Source: Acinetobacter bereziniae LMG 1003 = CIP 70.12
GTDB taxonomy: Bacteria; Pseudomonadota; Gammaproteobacteria; Pseudomonadales; Moraxellaceae
Direction of reading: 5' to 3'
DNA length: 64,000 nucleotides
NCBI RefSeq assembly: GCF_000368925.1
Contig: NZ_KB849756.1
Location: 280,823-344,822, forward strand
Shown one piece after another: positions 53,030 to 61,926 of this stretch. The position numbers and the translations under genes are program-made. Below the pieces are notes generated by a model. The model saw only the letters and a list, made by a program, of their open reading frames with translations. It was not told the origin of the DNA and did not search any database. The stretch's first letter is position 1; the number at the start of each line of letters is the position of its first letter.

Positions 53030-54171
53030 TCGAATATGAACTTCTCAAAATTATCTGGTGGGTTTTGGTTGGTGTCTTACTGATCGGCTTTGCCCTCACT
53101 GATGGTTTCGATATGGGCTCAATGGCATTGATGCCATTTGTAGGTAAAACAGATGACGAGCGTCGTGCAGCAATTAACACGATTGCTCCACACTGGGAAG
53201 GCAACCAAGTTTGGTTTGTCACTGCTGGTGGTGCCCTCTTTGCAGCTTGGCCAATGGTTTATGCTACAGCATTTTCTGGTATGTATTGGGCACTGTTACT
53301 GGTCTTATTTGCATTATTCCTCAGACCCGTTGGTTTCGACTATCGTTCTAAACTTGAAAATACCAAATGGCGTAATTCATGGGATTGGGGTTTATGCATA
53401 GGGGGTGCTGTACCTGCACTGGTGTTCGGTGTTGCCTTTGGTAATATGTTCTTGGGTGTACCATTTACCTTAGATGAAACTGTACGATCAACCTATACAG
53501 GTAGTTTCTTTGCGCTACTCAATCCATTTGCTTTAGTTTGCGGTATTGTCAGTTTATCGATGCTTTGTGCACATGGTGGCGCTTGGTTAATGCTTCGTAC
53601 AGATGGCGTATTACGTCAACGCTCTGCAAAAGCAACTCAACTCATGGGTACAATCTTTTTGGTCTGTTTCTTAGCTGTTGGTGCTTGGCTCTACTTTGGT
53701 GGAATCGAGGGTTATACCTTAGTCAAACCATTTGATACAAATGCTGTGGCAAACCCATTAGCAAAAGAAGTTTTGACTACAGGCAACCATGGTTGGATGA
53801 ATAACTATTCAACTTACCCGATCACAATACTTGCCCCAGTTTCAGCAATCTTGGGAGGCATCCTGATCATCTTCGGTGCAGGAAAAAATAAAGCAGGTAT
53901 GAGCTTTACTGGTTCGACTCTGGCTGTAACAGGTTCAATTTTAACTGCTGGTTTTGCACTGTTCCCATTCTTAATGCCTTCCAGTATCAATCCTACTGTA
54001 AGCTTGACCATGTGGGATGCTGTATCCAGTAAAAATACCCTAACAGTAATGACCGTTGTAGCTTCAATTTTTGTTCCAGTGATTTTAGCCTATACCACAT
54101 GGTGCTATTACAAAATGTGGGGCGTCATTACCAACAAACATGTTCAAGAGAACTCACACAGCCTGTACTAA
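53026..54171 (+). CDS. cydB: Cytochrome bd ubiquinol oxidase subunit II
   Basis: 381 residues with eight or more helices. Conserved start L-T-D-G-F-D-M-G-S-M and W-E-G-N-Q-V-W-F-V-T near residue 57 are CydB hallmarks. Supports CydA in the bd oxidase complex. Starts inside the cydA stop (ATGA). Confidence 0.97.
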   Translation: MIEYELLKIIWWVLVGVLLIGFALTDGFDMGSMALMPFVGKTDDERRAAINTIAPHWEGNQVWFVTAGGALFAAWPMVYATAFSGMYWALLLVLFALFLRPVGFDYRSKLENTKWRNSWDWGLCIGGAVPALVFGVAFGNMFLGVPFTLDETVRSTYTGSFFALLNPFALVCGIVSLSMLCAHGGAWLMLRTDGVLRQRSAKATQLMGTIFLVCFLAVGAWLYFGGIEGYTLVKPFDTNAVANPLAKEVLTTGNHGWMNNYSTYPITILAPVSAILGGILIIFGAGKNKAGMSFTGSTLAVTGSILTAGFALFPFLMPSSINPTVSLTMWDAVSSKNTLTVMTVVASIFVPVILAYTTWCYYKMWGVITNKHVQENSHSLY

Positions 54172-54200
54172 GGCTGTGTCTAAGCAAATAGGAGAATATT

Positions 54201-54302
54201 ATGTGGTATTTCGCTTGGATTTTAGGGATCTTGATGGCATGCTTTGCAGGTGTCTTGAGTGCCCTTTATATCGAACATCATCAAGATTTGGATGAGGAAT
54301 AA
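54201..54302 (+). CDS. cydX: Cytochrome bd oxidase small subunit CydX
   Basis: 33 residues, too short for routine gene finding. Begins M-W-Y-F-A-W-I-L-G, the CydX/YbgT signature, one helix, then acidic end D-L-D-E-E. GGAGA lies six bases upstream. Single-helix subunit needed for bd oxidase stability. Third conserved cyd gene, 29 bases after cydB. Confidence 0.93.
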   Translation: MWYFAWILGILMACFAGVLSALYIEHHQDLDEE

Positions 54303-54305
54303 ACC

Positions 54306-54602
54306 ATGGCAGAGATCGCAATGACAACAAAAGAAAGGAAGCCGAACAAGTTTGCAATGGCCATTTCGTTTTTGATGGCATTGCCACTTGCAGCAGTATT
54401 ACTCATCCATCCTGGTGCAATGCTTGATGCCAATGGACACTACAACCATAGTGCCCTAATGATGGTCATGATTGGCATTTCAGGTGGGTTTATACATGGT
54501 GTAGGATTTCTGCCACAGTTTTGGTTATGGAAATGGTTGTTTAGCCCTTATGTGGCATGGCCACTTATGTTGTGGGGCTATTACACTTGGTTCTTAACCT
54601 AA
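54306..54602 (+). CDS. ybgE: Cyd operon protein YbgE
   Basis: 98 residues with three hydrophobic helices and the family pattern of an N-terminal basic stretch, H-P-x-A-M, G-G-F-I-H-G-V-G-F and a Trp-rich end (W-L-W-K-W). Membrane protein of the cyd operon with unknown exact role. Three bases after cydX; a strong terminator follows. Confidence 0.88.
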   Translation: MAEIAMTTKERKPNKFAMAISFLMALPLAAVLLIHPGAMLDANGHYNHSALMMVMIGISGGFIHGVGFLPQFWLWKWLFSPYVAWPLMLWGYYTWFLT

Positions 54603-54608
54603 TCTAAA

Positions 54609-54647
54609 AAACAATAAAACCCTGATTTATTCAGGGTTTTATTGTTT
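54609..54647. terminator. Bidirectional terminator of the cyd operon
   Basis: Seventeen-base perfect stem AAACAATAAAACCCTGA/TCAGGGTTTTATTGTTT with a five-base loop, shared with the convergent GNAT gene. Confidence 0.95.
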
Positions 54648-54656
54648 CATATCAAC

Positions 54657-55202
54657 TCAAATCCTATCCGCTATGCTCTTTTTCATTTCAACTAAATGTA
54701 AACCCACAATGGGGATACCTACATTTACACTTAAAGGATAATCATCAATATGCCCTGTTGATTGATAACCACGGCGCTCATAATATGCAATCAGCTCATG
54801 ACGAACACTGAGCACCCACATTACAAAATGCGTTAAATCAGGATGAATAGACAGCATCTGATCACGCACATAATGTTCTGCAAAATCAAGTTCCTTCTTA
54901 CCAACCCCATGATTTTGCATTTTCGGTGCTATACAAAATGTGCCAATTTCGACTTGGATTGGATTAAATGTTGAACCTATACAGCCCACGATCTCTTCAG
55001 CGTGCTCAACAACAAATAATTTGAAATGATCATCTGCCAACATTTGTGCCAATTGTTCAGCATTGATTCGAGTGCCAGTGACCATTTCTACTTCACTGGT
55101 CCAACTATTTTCCTGTTGTTGCCGATAGGCTGAATTGATCAAATCAATCAATTTCTGAATATCTAAAATTTGTGCAGTTCTAAATTTAAGTGAGTGTTTC
55201 AT
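54657..55202 (-). CDS. GNAT-family N-acetyltransferase
   Basis: 181 residues. Acetyl-CoA site around F-C-I-A-P-K-M-Q-N-H-G-V-G-K-K-E-L near residue 95 (Q-N-H-G-V-G replaces the common Q-x-x-G-x-G), and C-terminal Y-Y-E-R-R-G-Y. Substrate unknown. The 249 bases to the next gene contain only its terminator. Confidence 0.83.
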   Translation of the reverse strand: MKHSLKFRTAQILDIQKLIDLINSAYRQQQENSWTSEVEMVTGTRINAEQLAQMLADDHFKLFVVEHAEEIVGCIGSTFNPIQVEIGTFCIAPKMQNHGVGKKELDFAEHYVRDQMLSIHPDLTHFVMWVLSVRHELIAYYERRGYQSTGHIDDYPLSVNVGIPIVGLHLVEMKKSIADRI

Positions 55203-55371
55203 TGAATTTTAGGTCTATCATTTTATTGTAAACAAATGACTTTATAAAACCTAATGGCTATTTTGGAAAGCGGTTTTGAAGAGTAATCTTCACTCGTAGA
55301 TTTGAATAGAAATATTAAGATCGGATATCTTCTTTAAACAAGAAAATAATTCCTTTAATCAATCAACTCTT

Positions 55372-55396
55372 AAAAAAGACCATCGAGATGGTCTTT
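55372..55396 (-). terminator. Terminator of the DUF2057 gene
   Basis: Stem AAAGACCAT/ATGGTCTTT with a CGAG loop; on the reverse strand six T residues follow. Lies 55 bases after the stop. Confidence 0.75.
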
Positions 55397-55451
55397 GATA
55401 TTATCTAAAAAATTTCTACTGTCACAAGCGTCTGCGAAGTGTCAATTGACG

Positions 55452-56114
55452 CTATTGATCAGCCAACCAAGTCATAAACTTTTGACGTTCTGCTTTGCTT
55501 GCTTTTTGCCAAATTTGAATCAATTGTTGATCAGCAGCATTGCTATTGGTTACAGCTGGTACACTTTTTGGCGAAGCATTTGAAACAACTGCGTGAGATG
55601 GCGCGGTATATACTGGCGCAGGTTGATTCACAGGCGCTTTATTACTTGTGGTTAAATCAATCACACGCCCAAATACGCCAGAACCAAACCAAGGTTTTGC
55701 TTCAGTATTGGCACCTGTTTGTTGAACCACGAGTCGATTATGATTGTCTAAAATTGCAATCGTTGGCTGTTCTGCATATTTTTTTGCATCATCAAAGTTA
55801 TTTGGAGCACCCACCAGAGCCAACTTATAATTTTGTCCATCTTTTAAATCAGGTGCTGTAATCGTGACCACACCTGATTTTAAAATATCGTGTTCACCAT
55901 TTAAATGCTCAAAATATTGCTGATAACGTACACTCACAGCAGTCTGACCGGGATCAACTTGATACTCGTTCTTTTTACGAATCAAACCTGAATTGACTTC
56001 TTGATCATTCACAGCCAATACAACAATTTCTTCTGGCGCAGATAGCGTAACTGCTGCAAAAACTGACCCACTCAACATTAAACCCAATGCAGCAATTCCG
56101 TATTTAAATGCCAT
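55452..56114 (-). CDS. DUF2057 (YccT-like) exported protein
   Basis: 220 residues with a signal peptide cleaved near S-V-F-A (residue 20). The N-terminal half, T-L-S-A-P-E-E-I-V-V-L-A-V-N then V-S-V-R-Y-Q-Q-Y-F, matches DUF2057, which includes E. coli YccT/CsgI, reported to restrain curli formation. A Pro/Ser/Ala-rich linker and a short basic-aromatic tail (W-Q-K-A-S-K-A-E-R-Q-K-F-M) follow. Periplasmic; role here unknown. Confidence 0.8.
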   Translation of the reverse strand: MAFKYGIAALGLMLSGSVFAAVTLSAPEEIVVLAVNDQEVNSGLIRKKNEYQVDPGQTAVSVRYQQYFEHLNGEHDILKSGVVTITAPDLKDGQNYKLALVGAPNNFDDAKKYAEQPTIAILDNHNRLVVQQTGANTEAKPWFGSGVFGRVIDLTTSNKAPVNQPAPVYTAPSHAVVSNASPKSVPAVTNSNAADQQLIQIWQKASKAERQKFMTWLADQ

Positions 56115-56644
56115 GTTGCTCTACTCTTATGTCAAAAATATGTAAAATTTATTGCACTATGCAATGTGGTGATGACAGTTTTATGACAACAACTGGCGTT
56201 TTATCATGAAGCTTAAATCATTGGTTTTTTATTTTTGTTTATAGGATTTATTTTTTAGTCACCATATTGATCAAAAGCATCTGATTTGACAGAGATTTAC
56301 CCCAAGTCTATGTCAATATAAAATCGATTCTTGCTTAAAATATTGAATCTTTATTTGACATATAAAATGGTAATTTTATCCTTGTGCAATTTATCACAAC
56401 ACTTTAAATGATCATACCGACCATATTTTTTAAAAGTGACAGTTTTCATTACATGATTTAAAAATCAGAACAATTTATCGTAAAAATACAACAGCTCTAT
56501 CGGGTATGCCACATAACAATTGATTTTTGACATCTACAGCATATATCTGATCTTGTATTCATCTGAAATAATACCGTTCATCCCTTTGTCCTAAAAACAC
56601 ATGTCAAAGCTATATTGACTTTACTATAAGTAAACAGGAACTTC
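56115..56644. other. Divergent intergenic region
   Basis: 530 AT-rich bases between the divergent DUF2057 and hypothetical exported genes. A TTGACA near 56354 has a weak downstream -10 (TTTTAT). No ORF or repeat stands out. Confidence 0.4.
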
Positions 56645-57901
56645 GTGTACAAATATTCGAACAAAGAAGTTCATCATTCTAACAAAAACAACAGGGATAT
56701 ATTCACTATGGAACAGAAACCTACTCCTCGATATAAAGCGATATTAATGGCTTGTATCATCGGCATAGCTTCAATTTCAGCAACATCAATCACAACTCAA
56801 GTGGTGGCAGCAAAAAGTAATGTAACTTCGATTACACCAGCCCAGCTTTCAAGCGTTGCCTATAGCATGAATGCCAATATGGCACAGCGTAATTTGACAA
56901 CATCTGAAAGAACTCTGTATCAACAATTGTATAATATCGCCAATAGCCAAAATTCATTATACAACCCATCTATTTTTTCAATCGTTCAGCAGTACGAAAA
57001 TGTTCGCAGTAAAATCCGTCAACAATTTGCAGTCGTACAACAGTTGGCTGAGAATACCTACGGCACCCGTGCCCAACAGAAAGTTTTACTGGCAACCAAT
57101 GCATTTATCTTGATGTATTACGATGCACTCAGTCGGAACAATCCCAAATTTTATTGGCCAAATCTAGGAGTTTTCGTCGCTAATGATGTACGTTCTACAT
57201 ATGCATTGAGCTATTCTTTATCCAATGCCTTAGATCCTTTGAATGTCAAAAACGGACAAAATGTTGTCATTGCTGGAATGCCGATCCCAACATTGCAATC
57301 GACCATCGCCAAAGCCAATAATGAGTTAATTCAAGGACAAGCCAATGTGATGGCAGATATCGGTGGGCTAAGTGTCATGCATCAGCATTATGATTCAACA
57401 ATTTTGGCACAACAGCTCAGTGGCTACGGTGCAAACCTGTCTCAAGCATTTAAATTACAGAAACTTGCAGATGAGGAAGCATTGCGATCTGGAATTTACT
57501 CATCACAGTTTAAAAAGCTCGCAACCAATGCTGCTATCAGTTTTGGTATACATGAACAGGAAAAAATTTTACAACCGATGTGGGACAAGCCTTTGATGCG
57601 AGACTTTGCCAACATCAACAATTTTATGTTGTCATTAAGCCTAGAGAATTTGGGCTTAAGGGGGGATATTTTTGTTGGGGTAAATAAATTTAAACTGATT
57701 TTTACACCGTATCTCATTATTCGCGCACCCTTTACAGCCACAAATCTCGCCAATTTACAGCATCGAATCGCTATTGCTCGTAATGGCTTCAACGTCTTAA
57801 ACGAATGGAAACAAAATATCTTTTTTGCACCGTGGATTCCGATTTATCAAGCACAGATTGGTCGAGGTGAAGGATTGTACCAGCCAATAGGCGCGAGATA
57901 A
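56645..57901 (+). CDS. Hypothetical exported protein, about 400 aa
   Basis: 418 codons from GTG 56645, which has AGGA five bases upstream, or 397 from ATG 56708. The second start gives a normal signal peptide (basic N-region, A-I-L-M-A-C-I-I-G-I-A-S core, cleavage near V-V-A-A). The mature part is mostly helical and Gln/Asn-rich to about residue 200, then has F-Y-W-P-N-L-G-V-F-V-A-N-D-V, H-E-Q-E-K-I-L-Q-P-M-W and a C-terminal G-R-G-E-G-L-Y segment. Few cysteines, no lipobox. I do not recognise the family; it is probably periplasmic or secreted. Followed by a small gene on the same strand. Confidence 0.7.
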   Translation: MYKYSNKEVHHSNKNNRDIFTMEQKPTPRYKAILMACIIGIASISATSITTQVVAAKSNVTSITPAQLSSVAYSMNANMAQRNLTTSERTLYQQLYNIANSQNSLYNPSIFSIVQQYENVRSKIRQQFAVVQQLAENTYGTRAQQKVLLATNAFILMYYDALSRNNPKFYWPNLGVFVANDVRSTYALSYSLSNALDPLNVKNGQNVVIAGMPIPTLQSTIAKANNELIQGQANVMADIGGLSVMHQHYDSTILAQQLSGYGANLSQAFKLQKLADEEALRSGIYSSQFKKLATNAAISFGIHEQEKILQPMWDKPLMRDFANINNFMLSLSLENLGLRGDIFVGVNKFKLIFTPYLIIRAPFTATNLANLQHRIAIARNGFNVLNEWKQNIFFAPWIPIYQAQIGRGEGLYQPIGAR

Positions 57902-58026
57902 CAATTAGCTCACTGTGCATAACATTACATTTTTTTCAAAGCGACTACATTTTGAGCACAATTCTTGCTTGTTTAAATGGGCGTATATCGCACAACAAAA
58001 AATACTCAACAGAAAAGAGGTGCAAC

Positions 58027-58290
58027 ATGATTTTTAAAGACCATATTGTCCGTGTTGAAAATATCAAGACGATGCAAATGCTGAATGATGCAAAAATAGA
58101 TCATCAAGTGATTGCATTGTTTATGACCTGTGAAGGTATTCCTTTATCCACAGAAGACGTCAGCTGTATTTTAAGACAGTATGATTGCCTAGGACAGCAC
58201 AAAGTTTCAGCCCAAAAGGCGAAAGCTTTGTTGCAGGCTAAAATGGAGCATTTTGAGGACTCAAAATTACCTTGCCCTGCTGCTTATTAG
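58027..58290 (+). CDS. Hypothetical protein, 87 aa
   Basis: 87 residues from ATG 58027, which is well placed behind AGAGGTG; the frame open to 57952 is not supported. Soluble, mostly helical, four cysteines (T-C-E-G, S-C-I-L, D-C-L-G, P-C-P), with a central C-I-L-R-Q-Y-D-C-L-G. Nothing identifies a family. It starts 125 bases after the exported protein and might share its transcript. Confidence 0.6.
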   Translation: MIFKDHIVRVENIKTMQMLNDAKIDHQVIALFMTCEGIPLSTEDVSCILRQYDCLGQHKVSAQKAKALLQAKMEHFEDSKLPCPAAY

Positions 58291-58402
58291 TTTATATCAG
58301 TATGAGCGTCGCACTTTAACCCAACTTTTAGTGGCAAATAGAATTCAGCTTGTATTTGCCACTTTCATTAAAAACCGTTTAATACTGACAACCTCAATAC
58401 TG

Positions 58403-58732
58403 TTATTTTTGCAAAGTGATGGTGAATATTTGGTTTTCAATATGATAATGCAACCCTGATTGCTGCATTTTTTCCTCTAATAATTCAGAATGGTCAATAC
58501 ATTTCAAAGCGACTCGTTGACCAATATAACGATTTTCGATTGAATTAATTTGAATCTGTCGAACTGTCCTCAGTGGAAAAATACCATAACGACATTCAAT
58601 GTAATTTGGTGTTGGAAAAATTAAAAAATGATCCCATACTGATACTTCTAATGTATCAATCAGTTGAATGCGATAATTAAGATTTAATCTTTCAATCTCA
58701 TTGAAAAGTAATACAATTGCATCAATCATCAT
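58403..58732 (-). CDS. Hypothetical protein, 109 aa
   Basis: 109 residues with alternating hydrophobic strands (W-D-H-F-L-I-F-P-T-P, Y-G-I-F-P-L-R-T-V) and a mixed charged C-terminus; no signal peptide. No ribosome-binding site is evident upstream of either Met1 or Met2. Not recognised. Divergent from the zinc-ribbon gene, with 102 bases between starts. Confidence 0.5.
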   Translation of the reverse strand: MMIDAIVLLFNEIERLNLNYRIQLIDTLEVSVWDHFLIFPTPNYIECRYGIFPLRTVRQIQINSIENRYIGQRVALKCIDHSELLEEKMQQSGLHYHIENQIFTITLQK

Positions 58733-58834
58733 CAGATATGAATATTTTATAAAACATTCATTTTAAGCAATCAGCTTTCCTCAATATAGATGTGTATAAT
58801 GAAAAATCCTCAATAATTTTGTATTTAGCCCTAT

Positions 58835-59989
58835 ATGCTTCAAATTCTACAGAAACAGCTTGATGAAAGTACATTTTGCCCACTGTGTCAGGCAAGTATG
58901 TATTATGTCGAGGCTGAGGAGTTTGAAAAAGACGTTCACTTCCATCAGTGCAGTCATTGTCATCATCAAGTGTTCCCCAATAATCAAGGCAACTGTCATT
59001 GTGAAACGTGTCAAAATAAACGACGTAAATTGATTAAAGAAACTCGCCTGCAAGAAACAAGAAAACTCAAAAGAAAAGATGATTTTGAATTGGGCTTAGA
59101 TCAACTCAGCTTTTTACATAAGTTATTTTTATTGAGTATTTTAGACAATCAAGTACATGAAAATAGCCAACATCAAGAGTTTATTGATTGGGAAATCATT
59201 AAATATCATTCAATTACACCCAACTATTATTTTCAAAGCCAACTTCTCAATCAGTTGATTAAAGAAAACGTTCTTGTGCCAAAAGATTTTAGTGATGATG
59301 CACATCAATACTATATCAATGTCCGTTTAGATGGTTATTCCGAACCCAGCCTCTTTAGCATTACCACACAGCTTCGCCATTGGTTTTATGAAAATTTAAG
59401 CCAAGGTATACCATTCAGACATTCAGAAGAAGTCAAAAATACACTTTACGTGTTGTTATATCAAGAAATCGTGCAATTTACTCAACATTATTGTCGTACT
59501 TGGGGAATTCAAATTTCGGGCAATAAGAACTTCCAAACATTTTGTTATCGACTACTTGATGTTTTGGCTGTAGGGCAAATTTTCTATTTGATTCAGACCG
59601 CTTTGGAATATTTATATCAGAAAAAAGCCTTGCAAATCCGAAATGAAAATTTTATTAACACCAATATTTTAAAAAAAACCGTTCAGCAATATCGTGAACG
59701 TGCTGTCGCAGAAAAATGGGAAACATCGACGCTACCTCGCCCACCCAACATCCCTTTAAGTCGCATGAGTGAAATTCTGTTTTACCATTTTTTAGGCTAC
59801 GATGAAGGAATTTTCTTTCAACCAGTCTGGAGGTCTTGGAAAAAAATTGAACCGCGCTTAAACTTTTATTCACAAAAACGCTGTATGTACTGTGGTTCAA
59901 ATGAACTCACTGTTGAATATGATGCACAAAATTACGTGACACTGCTCTGTCGAAACTGCAAGCATCAAGATCACTACTTTACTCAGTAA
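58835..59989 (+). CDS. Hypothetical protein with terminal zinc ribbons
   Basis: 384 residues. The N-terminus has paired cysteines: C-P-L-C at 15-18, C-S-H-C near 39 and C-H-C-E-T-C near 54, followed by a very basic stretch (N-K-R-R-K-L-I-K). The C-terminus has C-M-Y-C-G-S-N-E-L and C-R-N-C, a second ribbon. The helical middle resembles no family known to me. Two zinc ribbons around a basic region suggest nucleic-acid or protein binding. The thiM start lies nine bases after its stop, so they may be cotranscribed. Confidence 0.65.
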   Translation: MLQILQKQLDESTFCPLCQASMYYVEAEEFEKDVHFHQCSHCHHQVFPNNQGNCHCETCQNKRRKLIKETRLQETRKLKRKDDFELGLDQLSFLHKLFLLSILDNQVHENSQHQEFIDWEIIKYHSITPNYYFQSQLLNQLIKENVLVPKDFSDDAHQYYINVRLDGYSEPSLFSITTQLRHWFYENLSQGIPFRHSEEVKNTLYVLLYQEIVQFTQHYCRTWGIQISGNKNFQTFCYRLLDVLAVGQIFYLIQTALEYLYQKKALQIRNENFINTNILKKTVQQYRERAVAEKWETSTLPRPPNIPLSRMSEILFYHFLGYDEGIFFQPVWRSWKKIEPRLNFYSQKRCMYCGSNELTVEYDAQNYVTLLCRNCKHQDHYFTQ

Positions 59990-59998
59990 GGACTTTAT

Positions 59999-60865
59999 AT
60001 GAATCATCCTGAAAATATTACCCATTCTCAAACGGATCAACTTCATATCCAGACTGATGTTATCTTACAGAAAGTTGTGGATGCTTGGACAGAATTACAA
60101 ACCCAACAACCGTTGGTACACTGCATTACCAACAGCGTTGCAGCGAATTACGCAGCCAATATTTTATTGGCGGCTGGTGCATCACCTGCAATGATTGATA
60201 ATCCCTTTGAAGCAGAAAGTTTTGCCTCTATTGCAGCTGCATTGAGTATTAATCTTGGAACACCAACATCTGAACAAATGCAAGCCATGCAAATTTCAGC
60301 ACAGACTGTTGCAAATAAAAATACGCCTTGGGTACTTGATCCTGTGGGTTATGGTCCATTTCTAAAATGGCGTAGTGAAATGGTCGATCAATTGGTTTTA
60401 CTTCATCCGACTATTATTCGTGGCAATGCATCTGAGATCAGTGCGCTCGCAGGCAACCAAGTTGAATCCAAGGGTGTTGATAGTGCAGTGTCAAGTAATG
60501 AGGTTTATTTACAAGCTCAAGCGCTGTTAAATCATAGTGAATGTGTTGCAATTTCTGGTGAATCCGATTTCGTCCTTTCAAAAGAACTTCATCATGTGAT
60601 TCAAATTAATGGGGGAAGTTTTTTACAGCCTAAAGTTACGGCAACAGGTTGTGCTTTAGGTGCTTTAATTGCGGCATATAGCGCTGTGACCACTCCAGCA
60701 ATTGCCACTATTTCTGCACATATTCACTTTGCCATTGCCGGAAAATTGGCTTTTGAAAAAGCCTCTGCTGTGGGGAGTTTTAATGTGGCGTTCCTCGATG
60801 AAATTTACCAAATGAGTGCCAATAAAATTTGGGAATACAGTAATATTCAAGTATTAAGTCTCTAA
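59999..60865 (+). CDS. thiM: Hydroxyethylthiazole kinase ThiM
   Basis: 288 residues, slightly long by an N-terminal extension of about 25. Ribokinase-like fold with P-L-V-H-C-I-T-N-S-V near residue 38, W-V-L-D-P-V-G-Y-G near 115, R-G-N-A-S-E-I near 140 and A-T-G-C-A-L-G-A near 215, the last holding the catalytic Cys characteristic of ThiM. Phosphorylates hydroxyethylthiazole in thiamine salvage. No thiD or thiE neighbour and no THI-element riboswitch is visible. AGGA precedes the ATG. Confidence 0.93.
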   Translation: MNHPENITHSQTDQLHIQTDVILQKVVDAWTELQTQQPLVHCITNSVAANYAANILLAAGASPAMIDNPFEAESFASIAAALSINLGTPTSEQMQAMQISAQTVANKNTPWVLDPVGYGPFLKWRSEMVDQLVLLHPTIIRGNASEISALAGNQVESKGVDSAVSSNEVYLQAQALLNHSECVAISGESDFVLSKELHHVIQINGGSFLQPKVTATGCALGALIAAYSAVTTPAIATISAHIHFAIAGKLAFEKASAVGSFNVAFLDEIYQMSANKIWEYSNIQVLSL

Positions 60866-61007
60866 ATTAATCTGAAATTGATTAGAGGATAATACTAAAC
60901 AGCATTTAGAAGATTTAATTGCATATTAGTCTAGGTTTGATCAGCAACCATTCATTTTGTTTGGAAAAAATTGCAACTTAAAACTTTCATGACTTTATCG
61001 TGCTTAA

Positions 61008-61190
61008 ATTGCAGAACTAGCCACAATTTTGCAATCAAACTTTACCCAAGAGCATGGACTATATCATTTCAATGGCTATTTATCAGATGATCGTTTTCTT
61101 TATTTTAGGTGCTGGTTAATTCTTACAGGAAAAGAATTTTTTGAGGGCACATTGCATGAGATTGAAAACTTCGTCAGTTGTACTGTTTGA
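61008..61190 (+). pseudogene. DUF4240-type gene relic
   Basis: A 60-codon open stretch without a start reads ...H-F-N-G-Y-L-S-D-D-R-F-L-Y-F-R-C-W-L-I and then G-K-E-F-F-E, the conserved core of DUF4240 proteins (S-D-D-x-F-x-Y-F-R-x-W-L-I...G). Upstream, another frame gives H-D-F-I-V-L-K-L-Q before a stop, so a frameshift and loss of the 5' end are likely. The function of DUF4240 is unknown. Assignment rests on my reading of the motif. Confidence 0.5.
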
Positions 61191-61215
61191 ATAAATTGCT
61201 CAATTAAAGCGTGAA

Positions 61216-61245
61216 TAAAAAATGGGGCTTATCGTTAAGCCCCAT
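61216..61245 (-). terminator. Terminator of the CHMI-type gene
   Basis: Stem ATGGGGCTTA/TAAGCCCCAT with a TCGT loop; on the reverse strand TTTTTT follows. Six bases from the stop. Confidence 0.88.
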
Positions 61246-61251
61246 GATTGA

Positions 61252-61620
61252 TCATTTTTTTACAAATACTTTCTTATAAATTTCTCTCGGCATTTCAGCA
61301 AATTCCACACAGAGCTGAATTTCCAGACCTTGAGCTGAATAGTCTTGAAACGACTGTAAAAATTGTGACAGATTTTCCGTCATTAAATTTTTTTGTTCTT
61401 CACTGCGTCCGCTTAAACCTTGTAAACGAACAAAGATGAATGCTTGTTGATTGTCTCCAAAACCGATCAGATAATCTGAAACTGATTGAATACGCGACTT
61501 AATATCATGTGCATCGCTGACTAAGCCCGTATCAAACAAAGCATGATTTAAACCCAACATCAATTTCTTTTGATCTAAATTCTGAATATTGTCTGAATAA
61601 TCAATAAACATTTGTGGCAT
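61252..61620 (-). CDS. 5-carboxymethyl-2-hydroxymuconate isomerase-like tautomerase
   Basis: 122 residues from ATG 61620, giving an M-P start with Pro2 as the catalytic base of tautomerases; the frame open to 61632 would hide it. Sequence P-Q-M-F-I-D-Y-S, then F-I-F-V-R-L-Q-G-L-S-G-R-S-E-E-Q-K near 75 match the CHMI family of homoprotocatechuate degradation. No other hpa/hpc genes are nearby, so the substrate in this organism is uncertain. Confidence 0.8.
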   Translation of the reverse strand: MPQMFIDYSDNIQNLDQKKLMLGLNHALFDTGLVSDAHDIKSRIQSVSDYLIGFGDNQQAFIFVRLQGLSGRSEEQKNLMTENLSQFLQSFQDYSAQGLEIQLCVEFAEMPREIYKKVFVKK

Positions 61621-61632
61621 CGTGTTAACCAT

Positions 61633-61926
61633 ATGAAAATATTATAGATTAGTATTCAGTATAACATCCCCACTCTAGAAACTGTAAAATTAACGCAAAT
61701 TTATAACTTTAGTTGTATATACTTCATTAAAAAATAAGCAAAAATTTAGATATAGTACTATTTCAAAGGATTCGTTATCAACTTTTTGCTTAGAATTCTC
61801 CACGCCCAAAATCTTGTTGAATGTAACTTTCTGATCGTTGCATCATATTCATTAATTTTTATATCACTACCACGACGTATACACGACCTCATAACCAAGG
61901 CAGGTATACTGAACGAAAAAATAAAT
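61633..61926. other. Intergenic, no supported gene
   Basis: 294 AT-rich bases between the CHMI gene and the phosphoethanolamine-transferase-like gene. A 69-codon reverse frame (61758-61967) overlaps the end of the latter and lacks family resemblance. Confidence 0.4.

Larger units (their letters stand above)
60866..61251. other. Intergenic region with a gene relic
   Basis: 386 bases between thiM and the CHMI gene. The right half holds the degraded DUF4240-type fragment (61008-61190) and the hairpin terminator of the CHMI gene; the left part shows nothing. Confidence 0.5.
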
